Numbered from the stretch's first letter, positions 32,466 to 46,100 are shown. The stretch is 64,000 bases of DNA from Ursus arctos (GCF_023065955.2 NW_026622774.1:1-64000); one strand, 5' to 3'. Notes: generated by a model not told the origin, from the sequence alone. Numbers and translations: made by a program.

Positions 32466-34987
32466 GGGTTCAGACTGTGCCTGGGCCCTGTGGTCTCCTC
32501 CAGGTCAGTGTATGGCATTTCCTTCCCCTTGCCCCAGGCACCTGGGAGCATGTCTGCACGTGGAGAAAGACTTTCCCGTGGGAAGCCGGGTTTTGTCAAA
32601 CGGGTCCCCGTGCTCTGCTCCTCTCTTTTCACTCCTGCTGCCAGAAGCCCAGGGAGGATGGGAGGGCTTAGAACATGGCTGGGCACTGTGGTTTCTTCCA
32701 GAGAAGTGGAGGGCATTTGCTTTACCTTGCCACAACCACTTGGGATAGGGTCTGCACCTCAGGAAAACTGTTTCCGTGGGAAGCCGGCTTTTTGCAAAGG
32801 GGTCTCAGGGCCGTGTGCCTCGGCTGTCCCTCCGGCTCCCCAAAGCACAGGGACGAGGTGAGGGGCTTAGACCATGCCTGGGCAATCTTGTTTCTTACAC
32901 CTGGGTGTGTGGCATTTTGTTGAGCTGGCTACCCCCACTTGGGATAGGTGTTCCACAGCAAGCACCTATTGTTCGTCGGAAGCCGTTTTTGCCCCAGGGG
33001 TCTCCGGGCTGTGTTCGTTGGGGTTGAACTCCTGCTAGCAAAACCGCCGGGTTGAGGGAAGGGTTCAGACTGTGCCTGGGCCCTGTGGTCTCTTCCAGGT
33101 CAGTGTATGGCATTTCCTTCCCCTTGCCCCAGGCACCTGGGAGCATGTCTGCACGTGGACAAAGACTTTCCCGTGGGAAGCCGGTTTTTGTCAAACGGGT
33201 CCCAGTGCTCTGCTCCTCTCTTTTCACTCCTGCTGCCAGAAGCCCAGGGAGGATGGGAGGGCTTAGAACATGCCTGGACACTGTGGTTTCTTCGAGAGAA
33301 GTGGAGGGCATTTGCTTTACCTTGCCACAACCACTTGGGATAGGGTCTGCACCTCAGGAAAACTGTCTCCGTGGGAAGCCGGCTTTTTGCAAAGGGGTCT
33401 CAGGGCCGTGTGCCTCGGCTGTCCCTCCGGCTCCCCAAAGCACAGGGACGAGGTGAGGGGCTTAGACCATGCCTGGGCAATGTTGTTTCTTACACCTGGG
33501 TGTGTGGCATTTTGTTGAGCTGGCTACCCCCACTTGGGATAGGTTTTCCACAGCAAGCACCTATTGTTCGTCGGAAGCCGTTTTTGCCCCAGGGGTCTGC
33601 GGGCTGTGTTCGTTGGGGTTGAAATCCTGCTAGCAAAACCGCCGGGTTGAGGGAAGGGTTCAGACTGTGCCTGGGCCCTGTGGTCTCTTCCAGGTCAGTG
33701 TATGGCATTTCCTTCCCCTTGCCACAGGCACCTGGGAGCATGTCTGCCCGTGGAGAAAGACTTTCCCGTGGGAAGCCGGTTTTTGTCAAACGGGTCCCAG
33801 TGCTCTACTCCTCTCTTTTCACTCCTGCTGCCAGAAGCCCAGGGAGGATGGCAGGGCTTAGAACATGGCTGGGCACTGTGGTTTCTTCCAGAGAAGTGGA
33901 GGGCATTTGCTTTACCTTACCACAACCACTTGTGAGAGGGTCTACACCTCAGGAAAACTGTTTCCGTGGGAAGCCGTCTTTTTGCAACGGGGTCTCAGGG
34001 CCGTGGGCCTCGGCTGTCCCTCCGGCTCCCCAAAGCACAGGGACGAGGTGAGGGGCTTAGACCATGGCTGGGCAATGTTGTTTCTTACACCTGGGTGTGT
34101 GGCATTTTGTTGACCTGGCTACCCCCACTTGGGATAGGTGTTCCACAGCAAGCGCCTATTGTTCGTCGGAAGCCGTTTTTGCCTCAGGGGTCTCCGGGCT
34201 GTGTTCGTTGGGGATGAACTCCTGCTAGCAAAACCGCCGGGTTGAGGGAAGGGTTCAGAATGTGCCTGGGCCCTGTGGTCTCTTCCAGGTCAGTGTATGG
34301 CATTTCTGTCCCTTGCCACAGGCACCTGGGAGCATGTCTGCACGTGGAGAAAGACTTTCCCGTGGGAAGCCGGTTTTTGTCAAACGGGTCCCAGTGCTCT
34401 GCTCCTCTCTTTTCACTCCTGCTGCCAGAAGCCCAGGGAGGATGGCAGGGCTTAGAACATGGCTGGACACTGTGGTTTCTTCCAGAGAAGTGGAGGGCAT
34501 TTGCTTTACCTTGCCACAACCACTTGTGAGAGGGTCTGAACCTCAGGAAAACTGTTTCCGTGGGAAGCCGGCTTTTTGCAAAGGGGTTTCAGGGCCGTGG
34601 GCCTCGGGTGTCCCTCCGGCTCCCCAAAGCACAGGGACGAGGTGAGGGGCTTAGACCATGGCTGGGTAATGTTGTTTCTTACACCTGGGTGTGTGGCATT
34701 TTGTTGACCTGACTACCCCCACTTGGGATAGGTGTTCCACAGCAAGCGCCTATTGTTCGTCGGAAGACGTTTTTGCCTCAGGGGTCTCCGGGCTGTATTC
34801 GTTGGGGTTGAACTCCTGCTAGCAAAACCGCCGGGTTGAGGGAAGGGTTCAGACTGTGCCTGGGCCCTGTGGTCTCTTCCAGGTCAGTGTATGGCATTTC
34901 CTTCCCCTTGCCACAGGCACCTGGGAGCATGTCTGCACGTGGAGAAAGACTTTCCCGTGGGAAGCCGGTTTTTGTCAAACGGGTCCC
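32466..34987. repeat. Block III, copy 2 (4.2 units)
   Basis: Second copy of 27112-29633. It ends within m59, whose remainder is of the common type. It includes m58, the sixth and last unit of the GGCATTTCTGTCCC sub-family, so this is the right-hand limit of Block II-type sequence in the window. Confidence 0.88.
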
Positions 34988-35056
34988 CGTGCTCTGCTCC
35001 TCTCTTTTCACTCCTGCTGCCAGAAGCCCAGGGAGGATGGGAGGGCTTAGAACATG

Positions 35057-36458
35057 GCTGGGCACTGTGGTTTCTTCCAGAGAAGTGGAGGGCATTTGCT
35101 TTACCTTGCCACAACCACTTGGGATAGGGTCTGCACCTCAGGAAAACTGTCTCCGTGGGAAGCCGGCTTTTTGCAAAGGGGTCTCAGGGCCGTGTGCCTC
35201 GGCTGTCCCTCCGGCTCCCCAAAGCACAGGGACGAGGTGAGGGGCTTAGACCATGCCTGGGCAATGTTGTTTCTTACACCTGGGTGTGTGGCATTTTGTT
35301 GAGCTGGCTTCCCCCACTTGGGATAGGTGTTCCACAGCAAGCACCTATTGCTCGTCGGAAGCCGTTTTTGCCTCAGGGGTCTCCGGGCTGTGTTCGTTGG
35401 GGTTGAACTCCTGCTAGCAAAACCGCCGGGTTGAGGGAAGGGTTCAGACTGTGCTTGGGCCCTGTGGTCTCTTCCAGGTCAGTGTATGGCATTTCCTTCC
35501 CATTGCCCCAGGCACCTGGGAACATGTCTGCACGTGGAGAAAGACTTTCCCGTGGGAAACCGGGTTTCGTCAAACGGGTCCCAGTGCTCTGCTCCTCTCT
35601 TTTCACTCCTGCTGCCAGAAGCCCAGGGAGGATGGGAGGGCTTAGAACAAGGCTGGGCACTGTGGTTTCTTCCAGAGAAGTGGAGGGCATTTGCTTTACC
35701 TTGCCACAACCACTTGGGATAGGGTCTGCACCTCAGGAAAACTGTCTCCGTGGGAAGCCGGCTTTTTGCAAAGGGGTCTCAGGGCCGTGTGCCTCGGCTG
35801 TCCCTCCGGCTCCCCAAAGCACAGGGACGAGGTGAGGGGCTTAGACCATGCCTGGGCAATGTTGTTTCTTACACCTGGGTGTGTGGCATTTTGTTGAGCT
35901 GGCTTCCCCCACTTGGGATAGGTGTTCCACAGCAAGCACCTATTGCTCGTCGGAAGCCGTTTTTGCCTCAGGGGTCTCCGGGCTGTGTTCGTTGGGGTTG
36001 AACTCCTGCTAGCAAAACCGCCGGGTTGAGGGAAGGGTTCAGACTGTGCTTGGGCCCTGTGGTCTCTTCCAGGTCAGTGTATGGCATTTCCTTCCCATTG
36101 CCCCAGGCACCTGGGAACATGTCTGCACGTGGAGAAAGACTTTCCCGTGGGAAACCGGGTTTCGTCAAACGGGTCCCAGTGCTCTGCTCCTCTCTTTTCA
36201 CTCCTGCTGCCAGAAGCCCAGGGAGGATGGGAGGGCTTAGAACAAGGCTGGGCACTGTGGTTTCTTCCAGAGAAGTGGAGGGCATTTGCTTTACCTTGCC
36301 ACAACCACTTGGGATAGGGTCTGCACCTCAGGAAAACTGTCTCCGTGGGAAGCCGGCTTTTTGCAAAGGGGTCTCAGGGCCGTGTGCCTCGGCTGTCCCT
36401 CCGGCTCCCCAAAGCACAGGGACGAGGTGAGGGGCTTAGACCATGCCTGGGCAATGTT
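35057..36458. repeat. One-unit tandem duplication (m59B-m61)
   Basis: The 807 bp at 35057-35863 recur at 35652-36458, offset by a single unit of 595 bp. m60 and m61 show no difference up to 36458; at 36459 m61 has T (GCAATGTTTTTTC) where m60 has G. Shared marks are GTGCTTGGGCC, CCCATTGCCCC, GGGAACATGTC, GGGAAACCGGGTTTCG, GAACAAGGC and ATTGCTCG. The same type reappears as m97 (57439). Confidence 0.88.
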
Positions 36459-37407
36459 TTTTCTTACACCTGGGTGTGTGGCATTTTGTTGAGCTGGCTA
36501 CCCCCACTTGGGATTGGTTTTCCACAGCAAGCGCCTATTGTTCGTCGGAAGCCGTTTTTGCCTCAGGGGTCTCCGGGCTGTGTTCTTGGGGTTGAACTCC
36601 TGCTAGCAAAACCGCCGGGTTGAGGGAAGGGTTCAGACTGTGCCTGGGCCCTGTGGTCTCTTCCAGGTCAGTGTATGGCATTTCCTTCCCCTTGCCACAG
36701 GCACCTGGGACCATGTCTGCACGTGGAGAAAGACGTTCCCGTGGAAGCCGGTTTTTGTCAAACGGGTCCCAGTGCTCTGCTCCTCTCTTTTCACTCCTGC
36801 TGCCCGAAGCCCAGGGAGGATGGGAGGGCTTAGAACATGGCTGGGCACTGTGGTTTCTTCCAGAGAAGTGGAGGGCATTTGCTTTACCTTGCCACAACCA
36901 CTTGGGATAGGGTCTGCACCTCAGGAAAACTGTCTCCGTGGGAAGACGGCTTTTTGCAAAGGGGTCTCAGGGCCGTGTGCCTCGGCTGTCCCTCCGGCTC
37001 CACAAAGCACAGGGACGAGGTGAGGGGCTTAGACCATGCCAGGGCAATGTTGTTTCTTACACCTGGGTGTGTGGCATTTTGTTGACCTGGCTACCCCCAC
37101 TTGGGATAGGTGTTCCACAGCAAGCACCTATTGTTCGTCGGAAGCCGTTTTTGCCCCAGGGGTCTCCGGGCTGTGTTCGTTGGGGTTGAACTCCTGCTAG
37201 CAAAACCGCCGGGTTGAGGGAAGGGTTCAGACTGTGCCTGGGCCCTGTGGTCTCTTCCAGGTCAGTGTATGGCATTTCCTTCCCCTTGCCCCAGGCACCT
37301 GGGAGCATGTCTGCACGTGGAGAAAGACTTTCCCGTGGGAAGCCGGTTTTTGTCAAACGGGTCCCCGTGCTCTGCTCCTCTCTTTTCACTCCTGCTGCCA
37401 GAAGCCA
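36459..37407. repeat. m61 end, m62 and start of m63; first R-type unit
   Basis: The end of m61 has GGATTGGTTTTCC, GCGCCTATTG and the one-base deletion GTGTTCTTGGGG. m62 (36629-37222) has a second deletion, GTTCCCGTGGAAGCC, plus GGGACCATGTC and CTGCCCGAAGCC. These marks together define the R type that recurs six more times to the right (m69, m72, m94, m98, m104, m107). Confidence 0.85.
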
Positions 37408-40400
37408 AGGGAGGATGGGAGGGCTTAGAACATGGCTGGGCACTGTGGTTTCTTCCAGAGAAGTGGAGGGCATTTGCTTTACCTTGCCACAACCACTTGG
37501 GATAGGGTCTGCACCTCAGGAAAACTGTCTCCGTGGGAAGCCGGCTTTTTGCAAAGGGGTCTCAGGGCCGTGGGCCTCGGGTGTCCCTCCGGCTCCCCAA
37601 AGCACAGGGACGAGGTGAGGGGCTTAGACCATGCCTGGGCAATGTTGTTTCTTACACCTGGGTGTGTGGCATTTTGTTGAGCTGGCTTCCCCCACTTGGG
37701 ATAGGTGTTCCAGAGCAAGCACCTATTGATTGTCGGAAGCCGTTTTTGCCTCAGGGGTCTCCGGGCTGTGTTCGTTGGGGTTGAACTCCTGCTAGCAAAA
37801 CCGCCGGGTTGAGGGAAGGGTTCAGACTGTGCCTGGGCCCTGTGGTCTCTTCCAGGTCAGTGTATGGCCTTTCCTTCCCCTTGCCACAGGCACCTGGGAG
37901 CCTGTCTGCACGTGGAGAAAGACTTTCCCGTGGGAAGCCGGTTTTTGTCAAACGGGTCCCCGTGCTCTGCTCCTCTCTTTTCACTCCTGCTGCCAGAAGC
38001 CCAGGGAGGATGGGAGGGCTTAGAACATGGCTGGGCACTGTGGTTTCTTCCAGAGAAGTAGAGGGCATTTGCTTTACCTTGCCACAACCACTTGGGATAG
38101 GGTCTGCACCTCAGGAAAACTGTTTCCGTGGGATGCCGGCTTTTTGCAAAGGGGTCTCAGGGCCGTGTGCCTCGGGTGTCCCTCCGGCTCCCCAAAGCAC
38201 AGGGACGAGGTGAGGGGCTTAGACCATGCCTGGGCAATGTTGTTTCTTACACCTGGGTGTGTGGCATTTTGTTGAGCTGGCTACCCCCACTTGGGATTGG
38301 TTTTCCACAGCAAGCGCCTATTGCTCGTCGGAAGCCGTTTTTGCCTCAGGGGTCTCCGGGCTGTGTTCCTTGGTGTTGAACTCCTGCTATCAAAACCGCC
38401 GGGTTGAGGGAAGGGTTCAGACTGTGCTTGGCCCTGTGGTCTCTTCCAGGTCAGTGTATGGCATTTCCTTCCCCTTGCCCCAGGCACCTGGGAGCATGTC
38501 TGCACGTGGAGAATGACTTTCCCGTGGGAAGCCGGGTTTCGTCAAACGGGTCCCAGTGCTCTGCTCCTCTCTTTTCACTCCTGCTGCCAGAAGCCCAGGG
38601 AGGATGGGAGGGCTTAGAACATGGCTGGGCACTGTGGTTTCTTCCAGAGAAGTGGAGGGCATTTGCTTTACCTTGGCACAACCACTTGGGATAGGGTCTG
38701 CACCTCAGGAAAACTGTCTCCGTGGGAAGACGGCTTTTTGCAAAGGGGTCTCAGGGCCGTGTGCCTCGGCTGTCCCTCCGGCTCCCCAAAGCACAGGGAC
38801 GAGGTGAGGGGCTTAGACCATGCCTGGGCAATGTTGTTTCTTACACCTGGGTGTGTGGCATTTTGTTGAGCTGGCTACCCCCACTTGGGATAGGTGTTCC
38901 ACAGCAAGCACCTATTGTTCGTCGGAAGCCGTTTTTGCCCCAGGGGTCTCCGGGCTCTGTTCGTTGGGGTTGAACTCCTGCTAGCAAAACCGCCGGGTTG
39001 AGGGAAGGGTTCAGACTGTGCCTGGGCCCTTTGGTCTCTTCCAGGTCAGTGTATGGCATTTCCTTCCCCTTGCCGCAGGCACCTGGGAGCCTGTCTGCAC
39101 GTGGAGAAAGACTTTCCCGTGGGAAGCAGGGTTTTGTCAAACGGGTCCCAGTGCTCTGCTCCTCTCTTTTCACTCCTGCTGCCAGAAGCCCAGGGATGAT
39201 GGGAGGGCTTAGAACATGGCTGGGCACTGTGGTTTCTTCCAGAGAAGTGGAGGGCATTTGCTTTACCTTGCCACAACCACTTGGGATAGGGTCTGCACCT
39301 CAGGAAAACTGTCTCCGTGGGAAGTCGGCTTTTTGCAAAGGGGTCTGAGGGCCGTGTGCCTCGGCTGTCCCTCCGGCTCCCCAAAGCACAGGGACGAGGT
39401 GAGGGCCTTAGACCATGCCTGGGCAATGTTGTTTCTTACACCTGGGTGTGTGGCATTTTGTTGAGCTGGCTTCCCCCACTTGGGATAGGTGTTCCACAGC
39501 AAGCACCTATTGATCGTCGGAAGCCGTTTTTGCCTCAGGGGTCTCCGGGCTGTGTTCGTTGGGGTTGAACTCCTGCTAGCAAAACCGCCGGGTTGAAGGA
39601 AGGGTTCAGACTGTGCTTGGGCCCTGTGGTCTCTTCCAGGTCAGTGTATGGCATTTCCTTCCCCTTGCCCCAGGCACCTGGGAGCATGTCTGCACGTGGA
39701 GAAAGACTTTCCCGTGGGAAACCGGGTTTCGTCAAACGGGTCCCAGTGCTCTGCTCCTCTCTTTTCACTCCTGCTGCCAGAAGCCCAGGGAGGATGGGAG
39801 GGCTTAGAACATGGCTGGGCACTGTGGTTTCTTCCAGAGAAGTGGAGGGCATTTGCTTTACCTTGCCACAACCACTTGGGATAGGGTCTGCACCTCAGGA
39901 AAACTGTCTCCGTGGGAAGCCGGCTTTTTGCAAAGGGGTCTCAGGGCCGTGTGCCTCGGCTGTCCCTCCGGCTCCCCAAAGCACAGGGACGAGGTGAGGG
40001 GCTTAGACCATGCCTGGGCAATATTGTTTCTTACACCTGGGTGTGTGGCATTTTGTTGAGCTGGCTTCCCCCACTTGGGATAGGTGTTCCACAGCAAGCA
40101 CCTATTGATCGTCGGAAGCCGTTTTTGCCTCAGGGGTCTCCGGGCTGTGTTCGTTGGGGTTGAACTCCTGCTAGCAAAACCGCCGGGTTGAGGGAAGGGT
40201 TCAGACTGTGCTTGGGCCCTGTGGTCTCTTCCAGGTCAGTGTATGGCATTTCCTTCCCCTTGCCCCAGGCACCTGGGAGCATGTCTGCACGTGGAGAAAG
40301 ACTTTCCCGTGGGAAACCGGGTTTCGTCAAACGGGTCCCAGTGCTCTGCTCCTCTCTTTTCACTCCTGCTGCCAGAAGCCCAGGGAGGATGGGAGGGCTT

Positions 40401-42641
40401 AGAACAAGGCTGGGCACTGTGGTTTCTTCCAGAGAAGTGGAGGGCATTTGCTTTACCTTGCCACAACCACTTGGGATAGGGTCTGCACCTCAGGAAAACT
40501 GTCTCCGTGGGAAGCCGGCTTTTTGCAAAGGGGTCTCAGGGCCGTGTGCCTCGGCTGTCCCTCCGGCTCCCCAAAGCACAGGGACGAGGTGAGGGGCTTA
40601 GACCATGCCTGGGCAATGTTGTTTCTTACACCTGGGTGTGTGGCATTTTGTTGAGCTGGCTACCCCCACTTGGGATTGGTTTTCCACAGCAAGCGCCTAT
40701 TGTTCGTCGGAAGCCGTTTTTGCCTCAGGGGTCTCCGGGCTGTGTTCTTGGGGTTGAACTCCTGCTAGCAAAACCGCCGGGTTGAGGGAAGGGTTCAGAC
40801 TGTGCCTGGGCCCTGTGGTCTCTTCCAGGTCAGTGTATGGCATTTCCTTCCCCTTGCCACAGGCACCTGGGACCATGTCTGCACGTGGAGAAAGACGTTC
40901 CCGTGGAAGCCGGTTTTTGTCAAACGGGTCCCAGTGCTCTGCTCCTCTCTTTTCACTCCTGCTGCCCGAAGCCCAGGGAGGATGGGAGGGCTTAGAACAT
41001 GGCTGGGCACTGTGGTTTCTTCCAGAGAAGTGGAGGGCATTTGCTTTACCTTGCCACAACCACTTGGGATAGGGTCTGCACCTCAGGAAAACTGTCTCCG
41101 TGGGAAGCCGGCTTTTTGCAAAGGGGTCTCAGGGCCGTGTGCCTCGGCTGTCCCTCCGGCTCCCCAAAGCACAGGGACGAGGTGAGGGGCTTAGACCATG
41201 CCTGGGCAATGTTGTTTCTTACACCTGGGTGTGTGGCATTTTGTTGAGCTGGCTTCCCCCACTTGGGATAGGTGTTCCACAGCAAGCACCTATTGATCGT
41301 CGGAAGCCGTTTTTGCCTCAGGGGTCTCCGGGCTGTGTTCGTTGGGGTTGAACTCCTGCTAGCAAAACCGCCGGGTTGAGGGAAGGGTTCAGACTGTGCT
41401 TGGGCCCTGTGGTCTCTTCCAGGTCAGTGTATGGCATTTCCTTCCCCTTGCCCCAGGCACCTGGGAGCATGTCTGCACGTGGAGAAAGACTTTCCCGTGG
41501 GAAACCGGGTTTCGTCAAACGGGTCCCAGTGCTCTGCTCCTCTCTTTTCACTCCTGCTGCCAGAAGCCCAGGGAGGATGGGAGGGCTTAGAACATGGCTG
41601 GGCACTGTGGTTTCTTCCAGAGAAGTGGAGGGCATTTGCTTTACCTTGCCACAACCACTTGGGATAGGGTCTGCACCTCAGGAAAACTGTCTCCGTGGGA
41701 AGCCGGCTTTTTGCAAAGGGGTCTCAGGGCCGTGTGCCTCGGCTGTCCCTCCGGCTCCCCAAAGCACAGGGACGAGGTGAGGGGCTTAGACCATGCCTGG
41801 GCAATGTTGTTTCTTACACCTGGGTGTGTGGCATTTTGTTGAGCTGGCTTCCCCCACTTGGGATAGGTGTTCCACAGCAAGCACCTATTGCTCGTCGGAA
41901 GCCGTTTTTGCCTCAGGGGTCTCCGGGCTGTGTTCGTTGGGGTTGAACTCCTGCTAGCAAAACCGCCGGGTTGAGGGAAGGGTTCAGACTGTGCCTGGGC
42001 CCTGTGGTCTCTTCCAGGTCAGTGTATGGCATTTCCTTCCCATTGCCCCAGGCACCTGGGAGCATGTCTGCACGTGGAGAAAGACTTTCCCGTGGGAAAC
42101 CGGGTTTCGTCAAACGGGTCCCAGTGCTCTGCTCCTCTCTTTTCACTCCTGCTGCCAGAAGCCCAGGGAGGATGGGAGGGCTTAGAACAAGGCTGGGCAC
42201 TGTGGTTTCTTCCAGAGAAGTGGAGGGCATTTGCTTTACCTTGCCACAACCACTTGGGATAGGGTCTGCACCTCAGGAAAACTGTCTCCGTGGGAAGCCG
42301 GCTTTTTGCAAAGGGGTCTGAGGGCCGTGTGCCTCGGCTGTCCCTCCGGCTCCCCAAAGCACAGGGACGAGGTGAGGGGCTTAGACCATGCCTGGGCAAT
42401 GTTGTTTCTTACACCTGGGTGTGTGGCATTTTGTTGAGCTGGCTACCCCCACTTGGGATTGGTTTTCCACAGCAAGCGCCTATTGTTCGTCGGAAGCCGT
42501 TTTTGCCTCAGGGGTCTCCGGGCTGTGTTCTTGGGGTTGAACTCCTGCTAGCAAAACCGCCGGGTTGAGGGAAGGGTTCAGACTGTGCCTGGGCCCTGTG
42601 GTCTCTTCCAGGTCAGTGTATGGCATTTCCTTCCCCTTGCC
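37408..42641. repeat. Block IV, copy 1 (8.8 units)
   Basis: 5,234 bp recur at 58217-63450, offset 20,809 bp (35 units). About ten mismatches were noticed, for example GAAGTAGAGG against GAAGTGGAGG near 38059, GCTATCAAAAC against GCTACCAAAAC near 38391, GGAAGACGG against GGAAGCCGG near 38729, and AAACGGG against AAACAGG at the 39140 / 59949 position. The left edge is set at 37407 (AAGCCAAGG), the right edge at 42642 (GCCACAGG against GCCCCAGG). m65 and m100 share GTGCTTGGCCCTG, a one-base deletion. Confidence 0.92.
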
Positions 42642-43167
42642 ACAGGCACCTGGGACCATGTCTGCACGTGGAGAAAGACGTTCCCCTGGAAGCCGGTTTT
42701 TGTCAAACGGGTCCCAGTGCTCTGCTCCTCTCTTTTCACTCCTGCTGCCCGAAGCCCAGGGAGGATGGGAGGGCTTAGAACATGACTGGGCACTGTGGTT
42801 TCTTCCAGAGAAGTGGAGGGCATTTGCTTTACCTTGGCACAACCACTTGGGATAGGGTCTGCACCTCAGGAAAACTGTCTCCGTGGGAAGCCGGCTTTTT
42901 GCAAAGGGGTCTGAGGGCCGTGTGCCTCGGCTGTCCCTCCGGCTCCCCAAAGCACAGGGACGAGGTGAGGGGCTTAGACCATACCTGGGCAATGCTGTTT
43001 CTTACACCTGGGTGTGTGGCATTTTGTTGAGCTGGCTACCCCCACTTGGGATAGGTGTTCCACAGCAAGCACCTATTGATCGTCGGAAGCCGTTTTTGCC
43101 TCAGGGGTCTCCGGGCTGTGTTCGTTGGTGTTGAACTCCTGCTAGCAAAACCGCCGGGTTGAGGGAA
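39602..43167. repeat. Three-unit higher-order repeat P-Q-R, two copies
   Basis: m67-m69 and m70-m72 form two copies of a 1,783-bp trimer. P (m67, m70) has GTGCTTGGGCC and GGGAAACCGGGTTTCG with GAACATGGC; Q (m68, m71) is similar but has GAACAAGGC and ends GTGTTCTTGGGG; R (m69, m72) has GGGACCATG, GTTCCC(G/C)TGGAAGCC and CTGCCCGAAGCC. The length is 595+594+594 because of the two deletions. The same trimer pair lies at 60411-63976. Confidence 0.88.
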
Positions 43168-46100
43168 GGGTTCAGACTGTGCCTGGGCCCTGTGGTCTCT
43201 TCCAGGTCAGTGTATGGCATTTCCTTCCCCTTGCCCCAGGCACCTGGGAGCATGTCTGCACGTGGACAAAGACTTTCCCGTGGGAAGCCGGTTTTTGTCA
43301 AACGGGTCCCCGTGCTCTGCTCCTCTCTTTTCACTCCTGCTGCCAGAAGCCCAGGGAGGATGGGAGGGCTTAGAACATGGCTGGGCACTGTGGTTTCTTC
43401 CAGAGAAGTGGAGGGCATTTGCTTTACCTTGCCACAACCACTTGGGATAGGGTCTGCACCTCAGGAAAACTGTCTCCTTGGGAAGCCGGCTTTTTGCAAA
43501 GGGGTCTCAGGGCCGTGTGCCTCGGCTGTCCCTCCGGCTCCCCAAAGCACAGGGACGAGGTGAGGGGCTTAGACCATGCCTGGGCAATGTTGTTTCTTAC
43601 ACCTGGGTGTGTGGCATTTTGTTGAGCTGGCTTCCCCCACTTGGGATAGGTGTTACACAGCAAGCACCTATTGATCGTCGGAAGCCGTTTTTGCCTCAGG
43701 GGTCTCCGGGCTGTGTTCGTTGGGGTTGAACTCCTGCTAGCAAAACCGCCGGGTTGAGGGAAGGGTTCAGACTGTGTCTGGGCCCTGTGGTCTCTTCTAG
43801 GTCAGTGTATGGCATTTCCTTCCCCTTGCCCCAGGCACCTGGGAGCATGTCTGCACGTGGAGAAAGACGTTTCCGTGGGAAGCCGGTTTTTGTCAAACGG
43901 GTCCCCATGCTCTGCTCCTCTCCTTTCACTCCTGCTGCCAGAAGCCCAGGGAGGATGGGAGGGCTTAGAACATGGCTGGGCACTGTGGTTTCTTCCAGAG
44001 AAGTGGAGGGCATTTGCTTTACCTTGCCACAACCACTTGGGATAGGGTCTGCACCTCAGGAAAACTGTTTCCGTGGGAAGCCGGCTTTTTGCAAAGGGGT
44101 CTCAGGGCCGTGTGCCTCAGCTGTCCCTCCGGCTCCCCAAACCACAGGGACGAGGTGAGGGGCTTAGACCATGCCTGGGCAATGTTGTTTCTTACACCTG
44201 GGTGTGTGGCATTTTGTTGAGCTGGCTACCCCCACTTGGGATTGGTTTTCCACAGCAAGCGCCTATTGTTCGTCGGAAGCCGTTTTTACCTCAGGGGTCT
44301 CCGGGCTGTGTTCTTGGGGTTGAACTCCTGCTAGCAAAACCGCCGGGTTGAGGGAAGGGATCAGACTGTGCCTGGGCCCTGTGGTCTCTTCCAGGTCAGT
44401 GTATGGCATTTCCTTCCCCTTGCCACAGGCAACTGGGAGCATGTCTGCACGTGGAGAAAGACGTTCCCGTGGGAAGCCGGTTTTTGTCAAACGGGTCCCA
44501 GTGCTCTGCTCCTCTCTTTTCACTCCTGCTGCCCGAAGCCCAGGGAGGATGGGAGGGCTTAGAACATGGCTGGGCACTGTGGTTTCTTCCAGAGAAGTGG
44601 AGGGCATTTGCTTTACCTTGCCACAACCACTTGGGATAGGGTCTGCACCTCAGGAAAACTGTCTCCGTGGGAAGCCGGCTTTTTGCAAAGGGGTCTCAGG
44701 GCCGTGTGCCTCGGCTGTCCCTCCGGCTCCCCAAAGCACAGGGACGAGGTGAGGGGCTTAGACCATGCCTGGGCAATGTTGTTTCTTACACCTGGGTGTG
44801 TGGCATTTTGTTGAGCTGGCTTCCCCCACTTGGGATAGGTGTTCCACAGCAAGCACCTATTGATTGTCGGAAGCCGTTTTTGCCTCAGGGGTCTCTGGGC
44901 TGTGTTCGTTGGTGTTGAACTCCTGCTAGCAAAACCGCCGGGTTGAGGGAAGGGTTCAGACTGTGCCTGGGCCCTGTGGTCTCTTCCAGGTCAGTGTATG
45001 GCATTTCCTTCCCCTTGCCCCAGGCACCTGGGAGCATGTCTGCACGTGGACAAAGACTTTCCCGTGGGAAGCCGGTTTTTGTCAAACGGGTCCCCGTGCT
45101 CTGCTCCTCTCTTTTCACTCCTGCTGCCAGAAGCCCAGGGAGGATGGGAGGGCTTAGAACATGGCTGGGCACTGTGGTTTCTTCCAGAGAAGTGGAGGGC
45201 ATTTGCTTTACCTTGCCACAACCACTTGGGATAGGGTCTGCACCTCAGGAAAACTGTCTCCGTGGGAAGCCGGCTTTTTGCAAAGGGGTCTCAGGGCCGT
45301 GTGCCTCGGCTGTCCCTCCGGCTCCCCAAAGCACAGGGACGAGGTGAGGGGCTTAGACCATGCCTGGGCAATGTTGTTTCTTACACCTGGGTGTGTGGCA
45401 TTTTGTTGAGCTGGCTTCCCCCACTTGGGATAAGTGTTACACAGCAAGCACCTATTGATCGTCGGAAGCCGTTTTTGCCTCAGGGGTCTCCGGGCTGTGT
45501 TCGTTGGGGTTGAACTCCTGCTAGCAAAACCGCCGGGTTGAGGGAAGGGTTCAGACTGTGCCTGGGCCCTGTGGTCTCTTCCAGGTCAGTGTATGGCATT
45601 TCCTTCCCCTTGCCCCAGGCACCTGGGAGCAGGTCTGCACGTGGAGAAAGACGTTTCCGTGGGAAGCCGGTTTTTGTCAAACGGGTCCCCATGCTCTGCT
45701 CCTCTCCTTTCACTCCTGCTGCCAGAAGCCCAGGGAGGATGGGAGGGCTTAGAACATGGCTGGGCACTGTGGTTTCTTCCAGAGAAGTGGAGGGCATTTG
45801 CTTTACCTTGCCACAACCACTTGGGATAAGGTCTGCACCTCAGGAAAACTGTCTCCGTGGGAAGCCGGCTTTTTGCAAAGGGGTCTCAGGGCCGTGTGCC
45901 TCGGCTGTCCCTCCGGCTCCCCAAAGCACAGGGACGAGGTGAGGGGCTTAGACCATGCCTGGGCAATGTTGTTTCTTACACCTGGGTGTGTGGCATTTTG
46001 TTGAGCTGGCTTCCCCCACTTGGGATAGGTGTTCCACAGCAAGCACCTATTGATTGTCGGAAGCCGTTTTTGCCTCAGGGGTCTCTGGGCTGTGTTCGTT

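Noticed and set aside
12846..34844. GGCATTTCTGTCCC and other one-base deletions as sequencing errors
   Set aside because: Each recurs in several units at the same site with linked substitutions and fixed spacing, so they are inherited variants. The singletons (for example near 56332 in m95) could still be errors.
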